A stretch of 64,000 bases of DNA from Helianthus annuus. Lineage: Eukaryota; Streptophyta; Magnoliopsida; Asterales; Asteraceae. Where the stretch lies: contig NC_035433.2 of assembly GCF_002127325.2 (NCBI RefSeq), positions 13,674,111-13,738,110 on the forward strand, written 5' to 3'. This document shows positions 54,166 to 64,000 of this stretch, piece after piece. The stretch's first letter is position 1. Each line of letters opens with the position of its first letter. Both the position numbers and the translations under genes were made by a program. Below the pieces are notes generated by a model. It saw only the letters and a list, made by a program, of their open reading frames with translations. It did no database searches and had not been told where the DNA came from.

Positions 54166-55901
54166 TGTAACAACCCTCACTAAAATTAATATTTAGTATG
54201 ATAATTATGCAATAAGGAAACCCTAATTAAGTTTAGTATGATTAATTAATCAGTTAATCAATATTAATTAAGCTAAGTAAGGTCTATTAAAAATAGATAT
54301 ATATGAGTTCGTATAAGAACGTTTAATATTAATAATAAAATATATTATTTTTTTTTCCTTACTCCGTTTTTAATGAAACTTAGGTTAAAACGTAGATAAA
54401 AATATGCTCGTTCTATTGACATATTCGTCGTTTTATAAAACGTTATATTTTAAAAGTTATACAAGAAAAACGAGTTAAGCAGCTGAAATAAAATAACTAA
54501 GCTAGCTAGCTAGCACGTCAAGCTAGCTAGCAAGCACGTCAACTTATCCCACATCGACCAGAATATGAAATTGAGGTGCTTGCCTGCTTGCTATAAATAA
54601 GAAGCTTAGGATTCATTTTTCTTTGCTCATTTCTTTTCTTCTTTTCTCTATACGTTGGTGTTCTAACCAATAATCACTCGATCGCTATTACAATTCAGTT
54701 TCCGAGCGATCAATATATCCAAAGAATGTTTAAGTGCCGCCCACATTGGGTTATGCTTTGTCGTTGTCGATAATTCGATAATGAGTTGAAGCATTGTACT
54801 TTGTCGTTGTCGATAATTCGATAATGAGTTGAAGTACTATACTTTGTCGTTTGTCATTTTGATAAATGAGTTGAAGTGTTGCACTTGGTCATTCATTGTG
54901 AGAATTTGATCTCGGGAAATTATCGTAACTGCTGTATTGATCATTAACCCGGTTTTTGTGAAATTCGTTAAGGTTCGAATCTCATAACTACCGTTAAGGT
55001 TTGATTTGGGTTCTACACCAATACGTATTCCATTCTGTTAAACTATGTATTAAACCACCCAAAAACACTCCCAACTACACCCTTACAGTCAAACAAACTA
55101 TTAAATCATCAGAAGATCCAGAATAATAAAGTACATGCTTAATTATCGGGAAAAGTAGAATCAAGAAGTTTGTTAACTCAATCCTGCATGATGATTAGTG
55201 AGTTATTCTTCTTTTATAAACTCTTTTCTCACCGTTTGTGAGCTGTTAAATGTTTTACAATACTCCAAACCATTTTTTTTAAAGTTATAATTACAGTGAT
55301 TAAGTTTATGTAATCACCAAATTACAGCCGGTATGTGGGGTATTGTGCACAGTATTGTTATTATTGTTTCCTTCACATTAGGTGGGCGAGCCTAATTGTG
55401 ACATACGTCACTCATTGGGACAGCCAATGGTGATATGACCACAGTCACAGAGCTGGTCTGTGACAAATACCTATTCTTGAATGTTGGTTGATAATAAACA
55501 TATGTAAAAACTCTTAATACTGTGAATTATAACAAATGTGTCGTTTTCAGTAAAATGAATAATTCACTCAGTATTTCCCGCTGACAAAAATCTTTTTAAA
55601 ACGCGTTTCAGGTAATTACAGTAGATTGGAATAAGAATTGGATCCGGCACCGAAAGACTTCAAGAAGTGGCTTACTTTATTTTCAAATTAAGAAATATTG
55701 TTTTTATTAAAAGCTACCTTTGTAAAACATGGAATTTATTCCATCTTTTTAAATAAAATCCGGTGTTTCTAAACTCTGATATTTTTCCTAACTCACGGTC
55801 CTGATGAAATTTCCGCTGCAATGTTTTTCAAAATAATCACCGGTACTACTGGACTGCTCACGGCACCGATTCCGGCCAGGATGGGGTCGGGGGTCGTGAC
55901 A
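54166..55901 (+). repeat. 5' LTR of the LARD-like element
   Basis: TGTAACAACCCTCAC...GGGGTCGTGACA. A TATAAATA promoter box is at 54592-54599. Two TGACGT boxes (ACGTCA on plus, 54515-54520 and 54536-54541) lie 21 bp apart within GCTAGC repeats, 50-80 bp upstream of it. Two near-identical TTTGTCGTTGTCGATAATTC segments are at about 54760-54830. Confidence 0.93.
54592..54599 (+). promoter_or_regulatory. LTR TATA box of the LARD-like element
   Basis: TATAAATA, identical in the 3' LTR at 60028-60035; preceded by paired TGACGT motifs. Confidence 0.7.
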
Positions 55902-58900
55902 GAAGGTGGTATCAGAGCTAAGCCACTGCTTTAAGCCTATAAGTGTTGTGATAACAATACTTAAATAAAAGAGTTAGGAGATTGTTATTAACTGGTAGCA
56001 CATCTGATAGAATTTAGACTTAAACATAAGAAAAGATGCCTTAGTATAAGCTAAGCCACTTGTTTACGCAAATAGGTGTTATAATAATACCTAAGCTTAC
56101 ACGGAAAGTAGAAACTTAAAAATTATCTGATAACATTCTGAATGATATTTAGACTTGAACTTAAGAATTTTGCCTTAAAATAAACTTTAAGGTAAAATTA
56201 CTTATATAAGTATAATGTAATGGATACTGGTATGTCATAAGAATGACGGTTAGCAGGCAATAGCACTTAATTGCTATTTATTCTTGCTTATTGATATTAT
56301 TTGGTCTAGAATAAGATATGTTATGGGAGTACAAATTTCCTTGATTCTGGATAAAAGTCCTAATAAAAGAGACACTTTTAAAATCTTGAAAAGATACTAT
56401 TTATGGGAAATAGAAAATTTTCTCCGGCAAAACTGGGTATAGAGTAGCAGACTCTCCAGCTTGTCCGGATATACTGAGATTACCTCTCCGGCGCGAACCG
56501 GGTAAGATGGGGTATATAAAATGTCAAACAAGTGACAAGATTTCCCTAAAATAATATCATGGTCTGATATCAGATTTGTTTTTGGAAATAAGAATCTGTT
56601 AAATACATTAACCTTATAAAGGGTATGTATATTACAGCATGTGAAATATATGATTATATAGATATGTATAACTATAAGAAATTTCAAAAGCCATAACAAT
56701 TGATAATTAGGGATAAAGCACAAGTATATGTGTCAATAATAAATTTAGATTCCTTTATCAAGAATCTCTTACCTATATCGATATCAAACATTATTTTGTT
56801 TGATCATCTACCTCGTAACTCGAGCAACAATAATAAATGGAAACCCATTAAGTTGGGACACCATCAAAAATATAAGAATTACCAATACGTTACCATAAAT
56901 TATTAACGCCATAAATTATGAACGCAAGTAAGAAGCATGTCAAGTTGTGCTAATGCACAAGAAAACACATGAAACTTAAAATTATACGTTCACAGACATC
57001 AAAGTATATCACATACCATTTCCAAGGCAAGACCTTTGAAAAATATAAATTAGGCACGATGATACCAACACTAGTTTCATCAGTAAAAGAACTCCTAATA
57101 AAAAAAAATCGGCACCTTGCCACATGATCTTACAAACGATCAAAATATCGTTGAGGTACGTTGGAACAATATTTCACAACCATCGGAGCACAGTCTAATT
57201 ATAGTCATAATTATTAGTACTACAAAAGAAGTCATATAGTTTTGCACATTCCCTATTTTCATTTCACTTCATTCGACATTCTCTGATAATATCATTTAAC
57301 AAATAGTTATCACACGAAATTCCAGATAAGAAGTTCTTATATTTCTTTCGTTGCAATTCTGACTTCTGCCTATAAAAAATTGACTTTCGTGTTTTTACTT
57401 CCTCTAATAGTCATCATACCATGAGGATTTCTTTCATAGTAGCAAATATTGATCTATTTCATTTCTTGGTAAATCCACACTTTACACATGCACTGTTTGT
57501 TGTGTATGTGGTTCGTTTGATTTATAAAGACCACTGGAGGGCTTCATTCCAATTTATTATTTTTATCAAAAGTTCAAATATCATATCACTATACTTGATC
57601 TTTGCATTTATAAACCACGTTTATTGCAAAACGTTGACTCTTTGATATTGAGTCAATAAGTTTCTTGAAAAACTCAATTTCCTTTAGCATACATGGTTTT
57701 TGTTGTAAACATATCCCAAAATTTCTTATTAATACATGAACTCGTTTTGTTTACACCAAGTTCAATTGTTTGAACTTGCTCGCATCATGTATTCAATTCA
57801 AAGTCCCATATGATGGATTGAAGCCATCATATTCAAAATAGTCCCGACAAGCACTTCAATTCTCTTGAACCATAGGATGCTTGTTTAGTCTTCGAATTCA
57901 TCAAAACATTTATTTGATTACAATCACCTTGTGGTGACATTTTTCACAACATTTGAAAATTTCGCTGATCTCGTTTAAATTATTTATTTTTAGTAAATAT
58001 TTAAATATTAATAACAGTAGGTATTAACATTATTTTAAGGGTATTATCAAGACAGATATTGGATAGCGCAGCCTTAGTTAGGCATGGACTGATCACCTAT
58101 GCTTAAACAAGGCAGTACTAACCAATATCCAACAATGATAATAACTATTTAATATAAATTAAGTCATCATACTTATTTAGTAAATTTCAATTATATATAT
58201 AAATATTTTTATAGAAATATATATATATATATATATATATACTTCGTACTGTGAAGAGAAAACATATTTTCATAAAACAAATAAAGAGACGAATAAAATT
58301 ATCTAAATAATCGCCTAAATATTCATAAACAAGACATGTTATAAATAAATTTTTGGTTAATATTTCACAACTGTTAAATACTTATAGAAATATTCCTTTA
58401 TAATATGTACATATTAAAATATCAAAAGTCATTTACGCAAGCCAATACTTAAGTATGCTCGATATTAAAATAAACATTTATTATTCTACTTTCATGATAC
58501 CCTAATCTTATAGTAAACATACTTGATTTTAAAAATAATAATCATGAGTTCTACGATATTGGGTAAACCTAATTATAAAACATATATTATTATTATTACA
58601 GGTTTTGATATTTTAAACCTATCTATATTTATTTATTATTCTACTTTATGATAACATAAAAGGAAAAGGTATTTAGTAAACCAAAATATCACCTATCTTT
58701 AAATCAAACATTTTGATTAAAATCATCTGAATACAATTTTGTATTAAGACAAAAATACTCTAACTTTATTGTCTTTTCATGTATTCTTACAAATCACCCA
58801 TCGCAACACATTGATTTTCTCATATCATAATTCAATATTTGCCGAATCATTTTCATGGTTTCATTTCATTTTTAACTGGTCAATCTTAAGTCTTCCTTAG

Positions 58901-59602
58901 GTACCAATCAAGGTAAGTTTTCTTCTGACAAAGAATTTTACTAATTCCAAAAAGTTCTTCACATTCATTTTAAGAATCTATAGATCATATATCTTTTGGC
59001 TTAAACCCAATCACCTTGAAAAAAAAAAAAAAAACTATACCATTTCATCTCATTCGTTTGAACATTTCATCTTTTGAAATATCTAGATTCGCTTCCTTGA
59101 AACTCACAATTTCGAAAACGGTGAATTTATACGGTCATCATTATTGAATTCTTTTCAATCATTACAAACACTTTGTAGCATCCGAATAGAGCAATAGCCT
59201 GTGTTAAACCCTATTCATAAGTCATTCGTTTGATTTGTCATATTGTTGGTACAATTATGTACTCAGATTACAATACACTAAATCCTATTGTCCATTACCA
59301 TTTGAGTAAACAATACTGATTTTCGGATAATCATTAACAAATCATTTTCCATACTCCCATTCCCAAATAGATATTTATCGAATCGGAATCTCCCTCAATT
59401 GATTAAAGTAAGTTCATTTTGAATATTAAATCCAATTGTTTCTATAAATCATTTTTATTTTTAAAATGTTCATACCCCTCAAAATATCTTTTGATTCTAT
59501 TCCACGCTACATTATTCCTCTTAATTAAAATAAGAAACATAACCCCAAGAAAATATCATAGTTTAAATCTCGAGGACGAGATTTTTATTAAGGTGGGGAG
59601 AA
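55902..59602 (+). other. Non-coding interior of the LARD-like element
   Basis: The first 20 bp hold the primer-binding site TGGTATCAGAGC. An imperfect repeat of GCTAAGCCACTGCTTTAAGC / GCTAAGCCACTTGTTTACGC type follows (55917, 56050). The rest is AT-rich with only short chance frames (longest about 108 codons, no homology seen). It includes an (AT)n run at 58217-58241, an A16 run near 59020, and a 75-nt hairpin at 58055-58129. The 3' end CTCGAGGACGAGATTTTTAT resembles the Tekay pol/3' boundary, showing derivation from a gypsy element. Confidence 0.85.
58055..58129 (+). other. 75-nt hairpin with palindromic loop in the LARD-like interior
   Basis: The arms GATATTGGATAGCGCAGCCT... and ...AAGGCAGTACTAACCAATATC pair over about 33 nt with a few mismatches. 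The apical loop contains the self-complementary TGATCA (58090-58095). It stands out as a GC-richer island in very AT-rich sequence. Confidence 0.7.
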
Positions 59603-61337
59603 TGTAACAACCCTCACTAAAATTAATATTTAGTATGATAATTATGCAATAAGGAAACCCTAATTAAGTTTAGTATGATTAATTAATCAGTTAATCAATA
59701 TTAATTAAGCTAAGTAAGGTCTATTAAAAATAGATATATATGAGGTCGTATAAGAACGTTTAATATTAATAATAAAATATATTATTTTTTTTCCTTACTC
59801 CGTTTTTAATGAAACTTAGGTTAAAACGTAGATAAAAATATGCTCGTTCTATTGACATATTCGTCGTTTTATAAAACGTTATATTTTAAAAGTTATACAA
59901 GAAAAACGAGTTAAGCAGCTGAAATAAAATAACTAAGCTAGCTAGCTAGCACGTCAAGCTAGCTAGCAAGCACGTCAACTTATCCCACATCGACCAGAAT
60001 ATGAAATTGAGGTGCTTGCCTGCTTGCTATAAATAAGAAGCTTAGGATTCATTTTTCTTTGCTCATTTCTTTTCTTCTTTTCTCTATACGTTGGTGTTCT
60101 AACCAATAATCACTCGATCGCTATTACGATTCAGTTTCCGAGCGATCAATATATCCAAAGAATGTTTAAGTGCCGCCCACATTGGGTTATGCTTTGTCGT
60201 TGTCGATAATTCGATAATGAGTTGAAGCATTGTACTTTGTCGTTGTCGATAATTCGATAATGAGTTGAAGTACTATACTTTGTCGTTTGTCATTTTGATA
60301 AATGAGTTGAAGTGTTGCACTTGGTCATTCATTGTGAGAATTTGATCTCGGGAAATTATCGTAACTGCTGTATTGATCATTAACCCGGTTTTTGTGAAAT
60401 TCGTTAAGGTTCGAATCTCATAACTACCGTTAAGGTTTGATTTGGGTTCTACACCAATACGTATTCCATTCTGTTAAACTATGTATTAAACCACCCAAAA
60501 ACACTCCCAACTACACCCTTACAGTCAAACAAACTATTAAATCATCAGAAGATCCAGAATAATAAAGTACATGCTTAATTATCGGGAAAAGTAGAATCAA
60601 GAAGTTTGTTAACTCAATCCTGCATGATGATTAGTGAGTTATTCTTCTTTTATAAACTCTTTTCTCACCGTTTGTGAGCTGTTAAATGTTTTACAATACT
60701 CCAAACCATTTTTTTTAAAGTTATAATTACAGTGATTAAGTTTATGTAATCACCAAATTACAGCCGGTATGTGGGGTATTGTGCACAGTATTGTTATTAT
60801 TGTTTCCTTCACATTAGGTGGGCGAGCCTAATTGTGACATACGTCACTCATTGGGACAGCCAATGGTGATATGACCACAGTCACAGAGCTGGTCTGTGAC
60901 AAATACCTATTCTTGAATGTTGGTTGATAATAAACATATGTAAAAACTCTTAATACTGTGAATTATAACAAATGTGTCGTTTTCAGTAAAATGAATAATT
61001 CACTCAGTATTTCCCGCTGACAAAAATCTTTTTAAAACGCGTTTCAGGTAATTACAGTAGATTGGAATAAGAATTGGATCCGGCACCGAAAGACTTCAAG
61101 AAGTGGCTTACTTTATTTTCAAATTAAGAAATATTGTTTTTATTAAAAGCTACCTTTGTAAAACATGGAATTTATTCCATCTTTTTAAATAAAATCCGGT
61201 GTTTCTAAACTCTGATATTTTTCCTAACTCACGGTCCTGATGAAATTTCCGCTGCAATGTTTTTCAAAATAATCACCGGTACTACTGGACTGCTCACGGC
61301 ACCGATTCCGGCCAGGATGGGGTCGGGGGTCGTGACA
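59603..61337 (+). repeat. 3' LTR of the LARD-like element
   Basis: Near-identical to 54166-55901; preceded by the polypurine tract AGGTGGGGAGAA and followed by the CCTTC duplication. Confidence 0.95.
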
Positions 61338-61342
61338 CCTTC
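61338..61342. repeat. Target duplication CCTTC (right)
   Basis: Exact copy of 54161-54165. Confidence 0.92.
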
Positions 61343-63182
61343 CATATAGCGCTTCAAAAGGTGCAGCTTGTATACTGGAATGATAGCTATTATTGTATGA
61401 AAATTCAATCACTAGAAGATGATTATCCCAACTTCCTCCTAAGTCAATAACACAAGCTCGTAGCATATCCTCGAGTGTCTGTATAGTACGCTCGCTTTGA
61501 CCGTCCGTCTGAGGATGATATGCAGTGCTGAAATTCAATTGAGTGCCTAGGGATTGCTGAAAGCTTTTCCAGAATTGCGATGTATACCTTGTATCTATAT
61601 CAGATATGATAGACACTGGCACTCCGTGGAGAGATACAATCTCGTCCACATACAGCTGGGCTAACTTATCTAAGCTGTGTGTTTCCTTAATATGTAAGAA
61701 GTGGGCTGACTTAGTCAGTCTATCCACTATAACCCATATAGTGTCATTTCCTTGCTTTGTCTTTGGTAATTTGGTGATAAAATCCATAGTCACCATCTCC
61801 CACTTCCAGGTGGTAAGTTCAGGCTGTTGTAGCAATCCTGACGGCTTCTGGTGTTCTACCTTAACTTGAGCACATGTCAGACATTTGGCCACATAAGTGG
61901 CTATAGACTTCTTCAAGCCTATCCACCAATAATTTGCCTTCAAATCCTGGTACATCTTGTCACTTCCAGGATGAACAGAATACTTGGAACTATGGGCTTC
62001 CTGAAGGATCACTTCCCTAAGTCCTCCATAGATTGGAACCCATATTCGTCCATTCAATCTTAGGATTCCATCCTTGCCACATGATAACTGTTCTGCAGTG
62101 ACTCCCAGTTTTTCATTTGGATAGTTAGCTTCTAATACAGCTTCCTTCTGCGTGGCTAATAGTCTTTTATTCAAACTGTTCTTTAATTCAATGCTCTTGG
62201 CATTGATTCTTATGGGCTTAACCCTTTCCTTTCTACTTAAGGCATCGGCGACCACATTCGCCTTGCCTGGATGGTACCGGATTTCACAATCATAATCGTT
62301 TAAAGTCTCCATCCATCGTCCCTGCCTCATGTTTAAGTCCTTCTGATTAAACAGATGTTGAAGGCTCTTGTGATCTAAATAGATCACACACTTGGTACCA
62401 TACAAATAATGCCTCCAAAGTTTTAGTGCAAATACAACGGCACCCAACTCCAAGTCGTGGGTGGTGTAATTCTTTTCGTGCACCTTTAACTGTCGAGAAG
62501 CATAGGCAATAACCTTGCCTTTCTGCATGAGCACACATCCCACACCAGTGTGTGATGCGTCGCAGTATACTACAAGTTCTTCTATTCCATCAGGCAATGT
62601 CAACACAGGTGCATTGCTTAGCTTTTGCTTAAGAATGTCAAAGGATTCTTGCTGCTTAGGACCCCAGTCAAACTTGCTATTCTTGTGGGTTAGTAAAGTT
62701 AGGGGCGCTGCAATTCTTGAGAAGTTTTCAATAAAATGCCTAGAGTATCCTGCCAGACCTAGAAAGCTGCGAATCTCAGTGGGCGTCTTCGGCTCTTGCC
62801 AATTCATGATAGCTTCAATCTTAGCGGGATCCACCTGGATACCACGCTCACTAACAACATGTCCAAGGAATTGGACTTCACGAAGCCAAAATTCACACTT
62901 TGAAAACTTGGCGTAGAGCTTCTCCCGCTGAAGTAGTTTCAGAATACATTGAAGGTGCTTCTTGTGATCAGTTTGGTTCTTTGAATAAATAAGAATGTCA
63001 TCAATGAAGACGATGACAAACTTGTCCAAATAGGGCTTGCATACGCGGTTCATGAGATCCATGAACGCTGCTGGTGCATTAGTGAGCCCGAAAGGCATCA
63101 CCAAGAACTCGTAGTGACCATAACGAGTCCTAAATGCAGTCTTATGCACATCTTCATCTCTAACCTTCAGCTGGTGGTAACC
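61343..63182 (-). pseudogene. Tekay-H pol: RT, RNase H and integrase (uninterrupted part)
   Basis: About 610 open codons between two insertions. RT begins mid-domain at [11 protein letters not shown], with [12 protein letters not shown] and the catalytic [10 protein letters not shown] (62997-63008). RNase H follows with [24 protein letters not shown] and VADALSRKE. The integrase finger ([21 protein letters not shown]) and core ([34 protein letters not shown]) complete it. SDRD is SDID here but both Asp remain. The right side is cut by the LTR of Tekay-J and the left side by the LARD-like element; the C-terminus is at 53578-54165. It was apparently intact until these insertions. Confidence 0.9.
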
Positions 63183-64000
63183 TGTGACAACTCGAGTTTC
63201 CAAGGTTTCTCCTCTATACGTTACTTGCTTCATACTGTGTCTTGTGGTTCATTGCATTGAAACTGTGCACTATGATTGTTTATAAGCTGTTTGTATTGAT
63301 ATGTGTTTGTTTATAAGTTGTTTATAAGTTGCTTTGATATACTCCCTGTGCGACGAACACACTACCCCATGAAAATACCCTCTTGGCGAAAACACCTTAG
63401 TGTTTTCGTCAACTAGCAGGCCGGCGAAAATAGGATGGGCCTTTGGCCTAGTAACGATCGGTTATAATGTTTTGATTCGCAACCCTTACGTGAAGGTTTC
63501 AATCGGCAAAACCCTAACCACCTCCCACCTTCTCTCTCCCTATCCCTTGTGCAACGGCAGCCTTGAAACCCTCGAAGCCTCTTACATCGACCGGTTCATT
63601 GTTCCTCCTGTTTGGGTTAGTGATCAACTACTGATAATTATTTGATTGAAATCATTATGGACTATTTGTTTGATATCATGTATTAACTGTTATTGTGAAC
63701 TGTTTATGATCATATGATTGGATAATGATTGATGAACAAGTGGTTAGATCTTCGTGATTTTTTAATGGTTCTGGTTAATCTTTGTGGTTATGTGATCGTA
63801 TATAGTCTGTTGAGAATGATAAATTGTTAGTATTGTCATGATTATATTCTAATGATGCTGATCGTATGATAAAAATGATGATAATCATGTAACTGTTAGT
63901 ATGTAATTAGGGTTCCTGTATGATGAAAACTGTTGTTGATGAAAATTGTTGTCGATGAAAAGCCCTAGCCGACGAAATCACGACCCCGACGAAGACACTG
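63183..64000 (+). repeat. 5' LTR start of Tekay-J (continues beyond the window)
   Basis: TGTGACAACTCGAGTTTCC equals the LTR start of Tekay-F. The preceding TAACC would be its target duplication. The sequence contains a GGCGAAAACACCTTAGTGTT then TTCGTC hairpin (63384-63409) and further GACGAAA words near 63958-63998, like the Tekay-C LTR. AT-rich otherwise; the 81-codon frame at 63400-63645 is not credible. Confidence 0.8.

Larger units (their letters stand above)
54166..61337 (+). mobile_element. LARD-like non-autonomous LTR retrotransposon, very young
   Basis: 7.17 kb in all. It has two LTRs (1736 and 1735 bp) in direct orientation, an initiator-Met primer-binding site at 55907-55918, a polypurine tract at 59591-59602 and a perfect 5-bp target duplication. 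By eye the LTRs differ at two substitutions (GAGTTCG/GAGGTCG; TTACAATTC/TTACGATTC) and one base in a T run. The 3.7-kb interior encodes nothing recognisable. The cis signals look complete, so a related autonomous gypsy element must have supplied gag and pol. Confidence 0.93.

Noticed and set aside
55907..55918. tRNA gene candidate
   Set aside because: TGGTATCAGAGC is only the primer-binding site complementary to initiator-Met tRNA; no cloverleaf is present here or at the other sites.
58217..58241. AT dinucleotide run as an origin or special signal
   Set aside because: A simple microsatellite in AT-rich non-coding sequence; nothing else supports a function.

Overview
The window looks like intergenic heterochromatin from a large-genome flowering plant. 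That rests on chromodomain Ty3/gypsy elements (Tekay/Del type), long-gag Ty1/copia elements, plant LINEs with DUF4283-type ORF1 and zf-RVT ORF2 ends, and a hAT MITE. Asteraceae is my guess from the general look of the families, not proven. I found no host protein-coding gene, rRNA or functional tRNA gene; tRNA-related signals are initiator-Met primer-binding sites next to LTRs. Almost every base belongs to a mobile element, and elements are inserted inside one another.

Layout, left to right. 34-6110: a plus-oriented gypsy LTR carrying two LINE pieces (1371-2390 minus, with target duplication; about 3762-5385 plus). 6111-9116: Tekay-A (minus), gag plus 5' LTR. 9117-9342: an LTR scrap. 9343-about 15584: Tekay-B (minus), 3' LTR and nearly intact pol. 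About 15585-25463: Copia-M (minus), interrupted by an ORF1-only LINE at 19091-21451. 25464-32366: Tekay-C (minus), whose pol received Copia-M and which itself sits in Tekay-E (plus, pieces 32367-32715 and 45286-45875). Tekay-E is also split by Copia-D (32716-45285, perfect 5-bp duplication CGTGG). Copia-D contains Tekay-F (35719-44318), and the 3' LTR of Tekay-F contains a second ORF1-only LINE (41461-43591): four nested levels. 45876-53181: Copia-G remnant (minus) carrying a hAT MITE (50266-50896). 53182-63182: Tekay-H (minus), interrupted by a very young non-coding LTR element (54166-61337, LARD-like) and cut on the right by the 5' LTR of Tekay-J (63183 to the end).

The most interesting points are these. 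(1) Two independent LINE copies encode only ORF1 (DUF4283 plus CCHC knuckle) yet end in the same 3' tail as an ORF2-bearing LINE here and have perfect long target duplications. They resemble a plant counterpart of mammalian half-LINEs (HAL1), presumably moved in trans. (2) All three Tekay copies that keep the gag start share a predicted 96-99 bp intron near codon 30. Removing it restores the frame; retaining it stops translation. (3) Four of these LTRs also keep a splice-donor/acceptor-like pair, and family-private short-motif arrays occupy corresponding slots in them. (4) The non-coding LTR element has LTRs differing at about three positions in 1735 bp and a 75-nt hairpin whose loop is the palindrome TGATCA. 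(5) Several truncated-to-truncated junctions record illegitimate deletions across nested elements.

Nothing in the window works as an intact autonomous element. The complete ORF1 of the half-LINE at 41752-43251 and the LTR/PBS/PPT set of the LARD-like element are the best-preserved parts. All counts were made by eye; no search was run.
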